Below, in pieces: positions 1 to 11,045 of a stretch of 64,000 nucleotides of DNA. The number at the start of each line of letters is the position of its first letter. Positions within the stretch are counted from its first letter, which is position 1. This stretch comes from Parus major (Eukaryota > Chordata > Aves > Passeriformes > Paridae), in contig NC_031768.1 of assembly GCF_001522545.3 (NCBI RefSeq), forward strand, positions 88,286,431 to 88,350,430, read 5' to 3'. Made by a program: the position numbers and the translations under genes. Under the pieces are notes generated by a model. It was not told the DNA's origin. It saw only the letters and a list, made by a program, of their open reading frames with translations, and did no database searches.

Positions 1-2452
1 TCAGAGGATGGACAGCAGGATGACTGGGTAAGCAAATGCTTCCCACTGTAAGTAAGGATCAGTAGAGAAGGCTTTGGGGTGACCTAACTGCAGCTTTCCA
101 GTACCAGAAGGGAGCCTACAAGAAAGATGGAGAGACCTTTTACAAGGGCATGTAGTGACAGGATAAGGAGGAATGGTTTCAAACTGGAAGAAAGTAGGTT
201 TAGACTAGATATTAAGAAAGAATTCTTTACTGTGACGATGGTGAGGCACTGGCACAGGCTGCCCAGAGAAGCTGTGGGTGCCCCATCCCTGTAAGTGTTC
301 AAGGCCAGGTTGGATGGGATTTGGAGCTACCTGGTCCAGTGGAAGGTGTCCCTGTTCATGGCAGGTGGGTTTGAACAAGATGATCTTTGTGGTTCCTTCC
401 AAACCAAACCATTCTCTGATTTTATGATAATTTGTGTTTGATTTGTGTCTTGCATAGTTCCCAGTGATGAGACTTAGTATTGACTTTAGATACCATAAGG
501 GAAAGATGTTATAAACCTGATTAGGTGTATAAGGCAGGATTCTTTCTCTAGGGACCTTGACTTTGTTTGTGATCTATCCTTTTTTTAAGCTAGACTTTAT
601 TTAGCATTTATGGACTGAAGGAAAGACCCATATTAAATCAACTTAAGGCAGATTGCAATATTAAACCATTTTCAACAATTGTGAGTTCTAACAATTTACT
701 GAAATGTTACAGAGTTTTTTATTTTGCAACATGTAAGAGAGCACATGTGCAAACAGTGTTCCCAAGACTGCTTCTTTTTCTTCCCATGACTCCCAACTTT
801 TTTTCTCAGTCTGGTCCCCTCAAGCTGACTTAAATAACTATCCAAAATGGATCAAAAATATTGCAACACGCTGGTGGGTTTGCTATCATTTCAGTATGGG
901 AAATTTCCTGCCCCCCATGCCTGAATGCAGATACTCCACAAACCTTAACTGGGGATCAGACAAGGAAAGAGGACAGGGAAAGGAGAAGAAATGTCAGGAA
1001 ATAAGCCTGTCATTCTTCCTTAATGACCAAACTTATAATTACACAGGGAGGGAGATGCTAAGGGAGGGATCCCTTAGCACGGTTAGCCACCTCACTGTAA
1101 AGAAATGTTGACATTTCTGTTTCTCTGAATTCCAAATGTTTGGGGATTTTGTTAAAAAAAATATGGGGGACACAATCACATTTTTATAATACCAGTAAGG
1201 AGATTCTGGTGGGCTGGAGAAACCTTTTCATTAAAACCAAATTTAAATCCCCTGAATCTGCCTGCATGCCCTCCAGTGGCTGCAGAGCTTTGCCTTACTG
1301 GGGGAAGCGTCTCTGGAAACAATTGTAAAATGTTAGCAAATCCACCACAGGGATTCCCTCTGCTGTAATTCCATCCTCCACAGAACATATCTGTCTCTGT
1401 ACACACAAGTCCCAGGACAGCTGCAAAGTCAGGCTAGCGGAAATTAAGTTCACAAATTAAGCTTCTGCAAAAATAGGAGCTGCATTCCAGATCTGAGGTT
1501 AATATCCAGAGTAAGGGCTTGGTTCTGACAGAAGCAAAACACCTGCAAATCCCCTTCAGATCAGACCGTATTAAACTAGTCCCTTTTGAGCAGTTTCAGC
1601 AAAACCACCTCAAATTTGGTAGGATCTGGAGATCTCACTCTCCTTTCATTCCAACATAGAATCTCTAAGGACAAGCTGAGGCTGGCAGAGGGAAGCTGTT
1701 GTGCTACACCAGGTTGTGGAATAGCCAACAGGGAGTATAATACCACAGGCTACAAGGTCAAAATCCCAGTGTTATACTCCATATTTACCAACATGGAATT
1801 CCTGCTTTAAAATAAAGCAGGGAGGAAGATTCCTCCAAAGCACTCAGTCTGGCTGCTACCTCCTTTATTTAGAGGAGGGAAAAAAAAAAAAAAAACAACC
1901 AAAAATGAAGAAAAATATAATTTCCAGACCAGAAAACTCTTGAGTATTACTCAGAAGCTGACAAGAACAGCTTGTCTGTGTGACTGGGTGGCCACCTGAC
2001 ATCTTTGGGGGCTGTAGCCTGTGTTTTGCTTGGCCTTCTCTCTTCAGCATTGTTTGAAGGTTCATGAGTTGCACCCAGCTGCTGGATATCTGCTGTGTTG
2101 AGGCTGAGATAACTCAGATAGCAGCCAAACTTGAGCAGTGCACCTACTTCCCAAATCACATGGCCACTGAAAAATTTCAGCTCCTGGTGTGCTTCTCCTT
2201 CAGGAGCAGATTCTCAGCCCCAGCACTGTGCCAGGTTTCCTAATGCCACCACAATTTCTGTCTCCAGTGCCATTTTTTATAAGCAGGTTATCTGTTCATG
2301 GATAATGGAAATTTAACAGAGGTCTGGGGAAATAAGTATGAAAGATCATTGTAAAGGTGTTTTGGGCAAGAATGGTAATAATCCATATTTTTCATTTGTT
2401 GAAAGAAAAAAAGTTGAAGATATCAACTAATTCTCTTTTTCTTCCTTTTTAG
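1..2452 (+). other. TBX15: TBX15 intron (3' part), upstream of the T-box end exon
   Basis: No coding sequence is seen. The interval starts with a CR1 3' fragment (64-430). The rest is unique-looking, moderately AT-rich DNA with a poly(A) run near 1880-1895 and a strong pyrimidine tract before the acceptor. The missing T-box exon, normally ending AYQNQQ, is not here in any frame, so this intron extends beyond the window. Confidence 0.85.
64..430 (+). mobile_element. CR1 LINE, 3' terminal fragment
   Basis: The sequence follows the avian CR1 3' end from gagaaggctttggggtgacc through aagaaagatggagagacctt and gaggcactggcacaggctgc to aaccattctctgattttatg, ending in the family's short terminal repeat. 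It is 5'-truncated, as nearly all CR1 copies are, and shows many substitutions, so it is not young. It lies in a TBX15 intron in the same orientation as the gene. Confidence 0.92.
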
Positions 2453-2517
2453 ATCACCAGATTAAAAATTGACAGAAACCCCTTTGCCAAAGGCTTCAGA
2501 GATTCTGGGAGAAACAG
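2453..2517 (+). CDS. TBX15: TBX15 coding exon: C-terminal end of the T-box domain
   Basis: This internal coding exon of 65 nt reads ITRLKIDRNPFAKGFRDSGR plus N and the first two bases of an Arg codon. That is the last part of a T-box DNA-binding domain, where ITRLKI and NPFAKGFR are among the most conserved strings of the family. In T-box structures this part includes the C-terminal helix that enters the DNA minor groove. The acceptor is a strong pyrimidine tract ending in AG at 2451-2452, and the donor is AACAG|gtaaca at 2518. The exon ends in phase 2 and joins exactly to the exon at 9462. The rest of the T-box (through the usual AYQNQQ just before this point) is not in the window, so the preceding exon lies upstream of position 1. 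The sequence fits both TBX15 and TBX18 here; the next exon decides for TBX15. Confidence 0.97.
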
Positions 2518-2726
2518 GTAACAGAAGCTTGTTTGTGTTTTTTCTCTGATATTTTTCCTTCTTTCCCTGATGAGTGCACAGGGCATATGTCTGAGGTTGA
2601 GAAAGGCAATATCTTTTTTTATTAAAACAAAGAACAGAGATAGAAGAACGGGGGATTGCAGATTGTAGAACAGACAAATAGGTCACAGTCTAGCACTTTT
2701 ATGTAAAGTAATAAATAATCATTATG

Positions 2727-2800
2727 TATTCTTTATAAATATAAATTTATAAATATTTATATTTATAAAATGTATAAATAAAGAATAATTATTCTTTATT
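2727..2800. repeat. AT-rich nested palindrome
   Basis: Positions 2777-2800 form a perfect 24-bp palindrome (AATAAAGAATAA and its complement). TATTCTTTAT occurs at 2727-2736 and 2790-2799, with its complement at 2778-2787. AAATATAAAT at 2737-2746 is mirrored by ATTTATATTT at 2755-2764. The 74-bp block could extrude as one of two alternative hairpins. Confidence 0.85.
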
Positions 2801-5800
2801 ACAGGTAGGCTGGCTGAAGGGCATTTTTAAACTTTAATTTTCACAGGAAGTGCCAAAACTTGGAGTGCAAATGCTTACTTTATGTTAGAAGAAACAATTA
2901 GTTTCCTACAGGTGTGCAGGATAAAAGTGCAAAAATATTCTAGTTTCAGATAATTTCAGTTTTTCTCCAGCAATGTCCAACTGTTTCACTTCGACTATGT
3001 TGTTTAATTTTGTCATGATTTTTATAGAAAAATTAAGTAGAACACCTTAAATATTGTTTAGAAGAAATTATATTTTAACAGCACAGTAGTTAAAATGGAG
3101 CTTTAATCAATCCTCCCATTGTATTAGGAAAAGACATTAGAGTTATCAAAAAAGAGTAAGAAAATTCAAAAAACATTTCAGCTTTTTCTGCCATCATGAA
3201 TCCTGCAGCAGGATGTGCAGATCTAAATATTTCAGATCTAAATGATGTAGGTATCCTCTAAATCAGTGCAACAAAGGCTTTAAACCTTAATTATACAATT
3301 AGACATATATGACTACGTTACGAGAAGCCTGGGGTTGTAAAGCAAAGCTCTGAGTGTGCAGACCAGAGCAAAAGTTGTGTGCACAGCCCTCATTTGCTGT
3401 CCCCGTGGGCACTGTAATTCAGTTTTACTTGCATGCTCCTGTTGTGTGTGTTTACCAGGACTGCTGTCTCCTTCGTGAGGAGGTTTGGTAAGGTCAGTGC
3501 TCATGAATGGGCAACTGCCCTGTGTTCTCCACCACTATCTTTGGTGCTTCACTCTCCATGATCACAAAGAAGACATTTAACTGACCTAGAGACTTCTGAG
3601 CTCAGCCCCTCTGCTCTCATCTTACTGAAGTTAGGCGTAAAGATGTTGCCACTCTCATTTAATCCCCGCTGTGATCATCAGCTCTCCTTGAGGCATATGT
3701 GACTGTTATCCTGCTCCCCCTCTGCTGTGTGGGGAAAGCAGTGTGTGTCCTGGGTACGAGACCTTCCCTGTTTGCACAGATACAGCTGCACTGGGGGCTG
3801 GGCTTGGGAGAGGGATTGATGCAGTTCCAGGTACATGGTGGGCTCTATTAATGTGGAAGGCATTAATAAGGTCCTAGCTCAGTGAATTTGGACAGTTTCC
3901 TGAAAAGGTTGGGAATTACTGATCTTTGTAGCTCATTGATTTAAGAAAGGGCAGGAAATTGCTACACGGCTGCAGCTGTGGGGAGGGCTCAGTAAGGCTC
4001 TCTGCTGATGTAAAGAGGAATTAAAATCTTTAAGGTATTACACATCAAAGGGAGCAGCCTGAGGCTTTAGGAAGAAAAAAACAGGCAAAGGTATTTGCAA
4101 GCATATATAGCAGTCAGGCGCCTGCCTCACAAGCAGGGGTCTGGCTGCAGTTGCACTGCTGTTGTCAGCTAGGGGAGGACACGAATGCTCAGCTGCCTCC
4201 TTCCCACAGGACACATACACAGATATTCACATAGGAGGGAGGAAAGCATTGAAGTCCAAGCTGTGTGTGGAAAGGACTCTCCAAATGGGACTTTTCTAAA
4301 CTGTGTTGGATGGCTTTTCTCTCCCTTGTGAATTTGTAATCTCATTAGGATCAAAAAACAATTGTGATACTATGCAATTTCCCATGTCCTTCCCACACAG
4401 CTTCAGTCAACTGCAGCACATCAGACTGTGTCTGGAGAAGGTCCCACTGAAAATGTAGATCTCCTTTGCAACAGAAATGGGTAATTTGAAGAAGGGCCAT
4501 TTGTGAATCAGGCAAGTGAGTGGTATATGTTCAAGAGGTTTTATGTAAAAGGTCTTAAAAGAAAAAAATTAAAAACAAAGGTGTGGAAGTAGCAAGAGAC
4601 AAGGAATTCTGAGGCAGCACTAGGACATCCTATTCCAGTGACATTGGATACTGACTCGGAGCCATGGTTAGAGTTTGCCAGCAAATGATGGAGGAAAGAA
4701 CTCCCAGGGAAAAAGCAGATCATGGTGAAAAAAAAGGAACTCTTAAGCCACTTCTTTCCTAGGACATTTCCGTTCTGCTTTATGTTGAGGCTCTTCCATT
4801 AAATGGAGATGGATCATTTTCCTCCACTTATTTATTGTTAGTGTTTCACTCTTGTCTCCTGATGCAGAAATTATGGAGGTGACTTGTTTTTTAAACTAAC
4901 TTCCATTTCAGCCCTTTCACTTCCATCAGCTTGCAGCCCCCTGCTTTATTTCCTTACGACTGTGGTCTCCCTTCATCTGCAAGAGACTGCTAAAACCCTG
5001 CTGCTCTGGGGATACCCATCATGATGTGACTGACTGTACCCATACGGGGGATAAATCTTTACCCAGATCCTCTCTTGGATCTTTTTCAGTTATTTTCATG
5101 AGTGTCTCTCTCCAGACCTTACTGCCTCAGTCTTTGAGCTTGGAGGAACACTGAGGTGTTTCAGGGGGAAAGATGGGAACAGCCCAGCAGCTTGCTGATA
5201 TTTTGCAGTCTTGGAGCACTCAATGTTAAGTAATGGTGTTCAGGAATCTCACCATCAGCCTTGCTGGATTGCGGAGGTAGCATGTGTTTGAAGGCCAAGT
5301 CTTAGATCCTGTTTATTAGAGATTCCCACTGCCTGGTTTTTGGGCCTTCTTCACTTTTTGCAAAAGCACATAAAGTATTTGTAGAAATGCAACAAGAGAA
5401 GTTCCTGATGTTGAAAGTTTCCTGGTAGTGAGGGGATACTCACATAATGTATGAATAAGGCAGGTTATTACTTGGTTGCTTTCCTGAACTTCAAGAGATT
5501 GAGAAACCAGTTTTTGACATATGGAACTCAGCTAGCCAAATGTTTGGGTGGTGAGGGTGTGGGTTTAATGCCACAGAGATTATTTTTAGAGACTGGGTAA
5601 AGTTCATCTGACAGTGGGATGCTTGCAGGAGCTCCTTATCCTGGAGGAAGCCAGAAGGGACAACAGTCAGGAAACTCAACAGGGGGATGGAAGAAAAAAC
5701 CCCTAGGCTGAAGGAAAAACAGCATTTTCCTTTCAGATGTGGGCAGCTGAGGTGAATAAAAGTTGTTTGTGTTGGAAATGCTCTTTGAGCTTTTGTCTAG

Positions 5801-6819
5801 GATAAGAGAGCCAGGAGAGCACTTGGAGCCAATTGTTTGGCTTCCCCAGCAAACAATGAAATGACGTCCTGAATCCTACGTGCAGTGGGAATGGCAAGAC
5901 CAGCCATATGGGATGGATTATGGAGGTGCACAGATAGCTCGTTTCATTTTTCAGACAATGGAACTGTTTCATTTATTGCCTATTATTAAAATTTTATAGC
6001 ACTAAAAATAAAAGAATGAATGAAAAAGAGAGGGCAAGTTTTGGATACCTTTTAAAGGACTGACCTTATTAAAAAAAATGCTGGCAGTGAGACCTCTTCT
6101 GATACTTTTTTTTTTTTTTACTTCCTTCATAAAGATGGTGTGAGAGGGAAGGGTTTATGACCTGATAGATAGTTTGAAGTTAATTTTTCAGTGCAGTTCT
6201 TTGGAAGAGAAAGTAGATGCCACATGGATACTGTTCAGCACACTTGGTATCAGCAACCCTCAGGAAAGGCTCTCCAAATTTCCTGACATTTCAGAAATGC
6301 TGAAAACAATTATTTTTTTTGTCAGCATTTATTATTGTCCCAAAATGTCTCTTCATTGGCCAGGCAGTGACTCTTTTCCCTGTTAGTGTGTGGAACACAC
6401 ACACAATGGCACTCCACTTTTTCTGCTGACTAGGAGAGCACAGCAATGTCATAAACTGCTATGGGAGAGACATATTATTATTTGATTGACAGGGATTAAA
6501 TTTCTTGATTCCCACCTCATCACCTAAACATTTTCTTTCAAAAATAGGAATGCATCACAGACAGAAGAAAGGCTGGGGATAGGGTTGTAAAATCAGCACA
6601 CGAAGGTGGTGTTCTTTCTCACCAAGAGCTGTTTTTAGCATTACTGCATATTTTTCCAATGCAAGGCTCCACATGTAGTGTGGTAGGTGTCTCACAGGTT
6701 AGCACGCAAAGCTGCTGTCTCATGGATCTTCTCTGATGCCTGGAAGGATGTGAAAATTCCGTAAGGATGTGTTCTGCTTAGAAGCTATTTCAAAAACACC
6801 TACAACATTTTTTCTGCAC

Positions 6820-6905
6820 GAAGAAAAAGGGCCCCCAAAACCAGAAACAAAAAAGAAAGAAAGAAACAAAAAAAAAAGAAACCCACAAATGAATAGGAAA
6901 AAAGG
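6820..6905. repeat. A-rich low-complexity tract
   Basis: This is a run of A with scattered G and C, including several GAAA units (about 6853-6866) and a run of ten A. There is no target duplication or coding tail to suggest a retrocopy. Confidence 0.6.
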
Positions 6906-7451
6906 TTGGTCTAGTATCTAGAGGCTTAAATTTGTGCGTAGGAGAAGTGGACGTAAGTTTGAGCTCTGTCACCCACATGCTCAGAAAGGATGTTTTATAC
7001 ACATGTTCAACACATGCAAAGTTGTGGGGAGTAAAGGACTCACATTTGGGGCAGGAAGAGCCAGCTGTGGAGTTTGACATTTATTCTTCAGGTGCCTGTG
7101 ACAGCACGCTGTCCTCGGCAGGGCAGGGCAAGGCCACAGTGCTGCTGCCACTTTCACTCACAGTGAGGAAAGGGAAGGGTGACAGGAGCTGTGTTCACAG
7201 CAAGGGGGCTGTTGTAGAACTTCTGCCCTGGAGCAGGAGGATGTAGGTCCCGGTTGGTGTTGGCATCTTTCCTTTCCCTGACACACAGGGCAGGAATAGA
7301 GCAGCTTTACAAGCTGCTCTGGCACTCTCAGTGCTGCCGTTTACCCTCTATCAGCTCACGGACACAGTCAGGTCCAGTCCTTGAAAGCAATATATTATTC
7401 CTGATTAACTGGTTAAATTTTTATTCTTTTTATTATGGCCTGGCTATTCTC

Positions 7452-7469
7452 TTTTTTTTTTTTTTTTTT
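7452..7469. repeat. Poly(T) run, 18 nt
   Basis: An uninterrupted run of 18 T lies in the TBX15 intron and is followed by a C/T-rich stretch. Confidence 0.85.
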
Positions 7470-9461
7470 CCCTTTTCTTTTATTAGTAGAAATTACATGG
7501 TGCCTGTGAGAACTGTATTGTTACAGGGGAAACTGTTGGATAGAGAACTAGAAACTTTGGATAGTGAGTCAATTGCTGAGCTGATAATGATGTAGGCTCC
7601 AGGGAGGGGCTGGGGTAATAGCTTTAGTCTGCTTTTAGTGTCTCCATGAGCCACCTCTCATTAGGGACTGGATTTTACTGGAAGGGAGTTGTGAGACCAG
7701 AGCTAGAAGCCCAGTGCTGGTGCAGATTGGGGTTGTGTGCCTGGGGATCTGATGACTGAGCCAGCCTGTGTGCCCACTGATTTCAGTAAGCTGGCCTCCC
7801 TGCTTCCCCATACGATCCTGTGGCAGACACAGAGCAGCTGGAGTAGCACAGCTGGAACTTTCAGTCTGCATTTCTGATATATGACGTGGTCCTAATCACC
7901 AAGGCAGGTCCTTTCAACAGCAGGTCTGGTTGCATTGCAACTCGCTCAGGGCATTTTATGCCCCCTGGATATACAGAATCAGAAAGTCTTCCCTCAGTGT
8001 TTGGGGCAGGAGATGGTTTCAGGAGGCTGCAAAAAAGGCACCATTCTCTTCCTGGCTGTGTGTCTCGAGAAGCAGATGGAGTCTGAACACGTGTGACTTT
8101 CACACACAGGGAGCAGAGGAAATCCCGGGGGTGGTACTGGTACTCAAAGGGCAGCTTTTGCAGACAGAGCCCAGCTTAGCTGATGGGTTCAAATTCTGCT
8201 CTGCCTTGTTGCCTCTGAGCTCCATGAGCTGGCAGAGGCCACTGTATTAACCAAATAGTTTTGTTGTAATGTGCTCAGCACTAGTGTGAGACTGCTATGC
8301 AGAGATGTCTTCTGTTTCTACTTCTAACAGCTTAGCAGCTAATAAACACCATGCAACAACCTCTCTTCTAAACCTCCTCTTAAAATACAGAGTTTGGTTT
8401 GCCAACTCCAATGTATTTAAAGCATCCAAGCTTCCGGGGAGACTTTGGAAAGTTAACTGAGTGAGTGGAGGCACGTGCAGAAAGACATTTTCAGAAGCAA
8501 AAGGCAGCTCCAGTGTCAGCTCAACATCTGATGAGAGGCTCTGGGGATGTTGTGCCTTTTGCATTGAAAGGGGATATGTTCTCACATTTGATGAAGAATC
8601 TCTACTGGTATTCAGTCAGTGCAAGGGCTGTAACCTACTGTGGGAAAACAGGCAGGGGAAGGTGAGGAATGGGGAACAGAGTGGTGTGCAGCTTCCACTG
8701 AGGAGAACTTTTCTTGGGAAGGAACTCCAGTGGGTTTGATAATACTCCTATGTCATCACTGAGCCCGTGGTGCTAAGAGACTTCCAGCAGAGCTAGGAGT
8801 TTGTGGTGACAAGAACAAATCTGAGACCCCAGCCCTTCAGAAAGAAAAATTTTCACCCACTTTCTGGCTTTTTCTCTTTGATTTGTCTTTGTGGTGAGTT
8901 AGGGACCCAAAGCAGATATAACACTGATCTTTTAGAAAGAGCATCTTATGCATTTCTAGTCAAAGTCCAAAACCAAGAAGATTCCCTTTTTGATGGCTTC
9001 TTGGAGCACTTTGGAACAGTGTCCAGAACTGTGAAGTGACAGGGAAAGGCAATTCTCAAAATCTCTCTGATTCTGTAGACTGAATCCCAGGCCTCCTTTA
9101 TTTGCATGGCAGCCAAAAAGTGTGAAGGGTCACTCAATGACAAATTGAGTATGCCTTGAGGAGCTGAAAGGTGTGTGTCCCCTGAAAAGCAGACAGAAGG
9201 CTTGAGATTCTTGCTAGAAAGGAAAAAGGCATTGAGAGACTGTTAGGAGCTTTTGAAATCCTGGGCTGGGGAAATTTCATTTTACTCTTGTGGTCAGCAC
9301 CTGTGCAGGAAGGCTCATTTGAGCAATTCACAGATGCCATGGTGACCTTTCAGTGGCCACTGGCAGCCTGCCAAGATGATCAGAGCCTTCTTTCCTCAGT
9401 GCCTGTATTCCCCAGCTGACTGATGTTCTTATTCACTCCTTGTTTCCTTTCCTTTCCACAG

Positions 9462-9559
9462 GACGGGGCTGGAGGCCATCATGGAGACCTACGCCTTCTG
9501 GAGGCCCCCCGTGCGCACTCTCACCTTTGAAGATTTCACCACCATGCAGAAGCAGCAAG
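9462..9559 (+). CDS. TBX15: TBX15 coding exon: linker just after the T-box
   Basis: This internal coding exon of 98 nt starts by completing the split Arg codon and reads [20 protein letters not shown], followed by [12 protein letters not shown] and the first base of a Gly codon. This post-T-box linker is diagnostic. TBX15 carries [16 protein letters not shown], whereas its paralogue TBX18 has a related but different MGLEALVESYAFWRPS-type sequence. The acceptor is a pyrimidine-rich tract ending in CACAG at 9457-9461, and the donor is CAAG|gtgagc at 9560, close to consensus. Phase in (2) and phase out (1) match the flanking exons. TBX15 is a nuclear repressor-type T-box factor needed for limb, scapula and other skeletal development and for dorsoventral skin patterning; loss in humans causes Cousin syndrome. 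That role is family knowledge, not something read from this exon. Confidence 0.98.
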
Positions 9560-10339
9560 GTGAGCAAACAAAGAGATTGCAAAGACCTGTAGAAAGAGCA
9601 GGAGAAGAGGGCATAAAAGCAGCAAAAGAAATGCATATGCACTTTGCTGTGTGTCCAGTGACTGGAATGGGGATGCCACACACATTGTTGAGCTCTTGGC
9701 TGAAGCCAGAGGACACAGAGCAGAGAGGGGGATGGGAACAGTGGGCAGGCCATGACTTATGAGATGCAATGGAACTGCTTGGGTTCCCTGGTCTCCCTAG
9801 AACTGGAGTCCTAAGAGCTAGAAGGAGGAGAAGGAAGGATTGTAGGGTTGGGCAAACCAGCCCAAGTACACAGCATGAGTTAAATGTGAAGAGAGCACAG
9901 AAAGGCTGAGGAAATGCTCAGCCATGTCAGACACACTGTTCTCCATTTACAGTTTACATTTGCCATTTGTATGCAAACACAAGGGGAAGGGGGGGTTTGC
10001 CCTCTGGAAGTTTTAGGAGACTAAGAATGTGTCTCCTTTTGGGGTCATGCTACCTTGATTTCAAAACCCAGTGGCCTCGCTGGAGACACTTTCTGCTGGT
10101 AAGAATCTGGGAGGAATTATTGGATAGGCCAAGTGTTCATGCTGTGTCTTTTCATAGCTTCTGCCCTTTGCATATCTTGTTTGTTAAGTAGGGCTTTCAT
10201 CTCTAGTTTCAGGCCATGTTGCTATTTTCCTTTTTGCAGTGGTAGGTCTTTCCCATTCACTTTAGTGCAGCTATTTCTAGTTAAAAACAGTGAGCACTGA
10301 GAAAGAGATATCAAGGCAGCAGCCTGATACTTTTTTTTT

Positions 10340-10871
10340 TTATTTATTCCAATGTACATGCAAGAAAAGAAATAATTCAAAATGGTGTTCAAATGTGACA
10401 CCAGCAAAGTTATACAATCAAAACCAAATGTCTGCCCTGTGTAGCAGATACTCACATTCAAACCTCTCACATTCAAGCTTGACATCAGCCCCAAAACTTT
10501 CTTCCAGATCTTGAATCCGCCTGGGGATGGTGTGTTCTCCTCCAGATGCAGGGAAGCAGTGGTTGGGTTGGCTGTTGGGGCTGCCCATCATCAAAACAGA
10601 ATCAGAAGGGTGTCCAGCAGAGGAATCTCTTCTTCTTTGTTGACTCTCCCCCATGCCAGCTCCACATGCAACACCCCAGGGCCCAGGTCACCTGCTAAAG
10701 AATTTTTCTGATGGCACAGGACAGGAGTAGGACAGAGCACACTCCAGCCAGCTCTGTTAGACTCCCCATGCATGGTCTTCACCTGACCACCCAACTCTTC
10801 TTGAATACCACGGATGGGGCAGGAGAGATTTTGCACAAGCTCAGGGTCTTGTGTTGAGGAGCACTCGCGCT
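10340..10871 (-). other. Minus-strand exon-like or retrocopy-like segment, unassigned
   Basis: Read on the minus strand, a candidate acceptor (cacgttccccag, then CGCGAG) at about 10871 is followed by an open frame over 10836-10591. A second overlapping open frame lies in another phase (10654-10418) and encodes the readable stretch GGEHTIPRRIQDLEESFGAD before a stop. Downstream comes AATAAATA (10341-10348 on the plus strand, complemented) directly followed by a run of A. The two frames cannot both be one intact protein without a frameshift. I do not recognise the protein. It may be a decayed retrocopy, the last exon of a noncoding antisense RNA, or chance. Confidence 0.25.
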
Positions 10872-11032
10872 GGGGAACGTGGTCAGAGATGGGTTAAAGC
10901 AGGGATTTAGAAATGTTTTCATCACCCACCTAAATAGAAACATAACAGCCTCTCCTCCTGGTCACAGTCACTGAAGCAGCCTCTCTCCAATGTCTCACCC
11001 CCTGCTCGGGCTCGCCTGCCTCCCTCCCCTCA

Positions 11033-11045
11033 GTTATCAGATAAC
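11033..11045. promoter_or_regulatory. Palindromic GATA site (GTTATCAGATAAC)
   Basis: The 13 bases form a perfect palindrome around a central A. They place ATCAGATA, the known palindromic GATA motif contacted by both zinc fingers of GATA factors, in the last TBX15 intron. Just upstream is a C-rich stretch with several CpGs (10998-11020). Function is inferred only from the motif. Confidence 0.4.

Larger units (their letters stand above)
2518..9461 (+). other. TBX15: TBX15 intron, 6.9 kb
   Basis: This intron lies between the T-box end exon and the linker exon. It holds an AT-rich nested palindrome (2727-2800), an A-rich low-complexity tract (6820-6905) and an 18-nt T run (7452-7469). No exon, RNA gene or clear transposon copy was recognised. 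Short open frames between 6.9 and 8.7 kb show no domain or splice context. Confidence 0.85.

Noticed and set aside
205..402. Minus-strand open frames at the window start
   Set aside because: They fall inside the 3' end of a CR1 element and read its noncoding strand.
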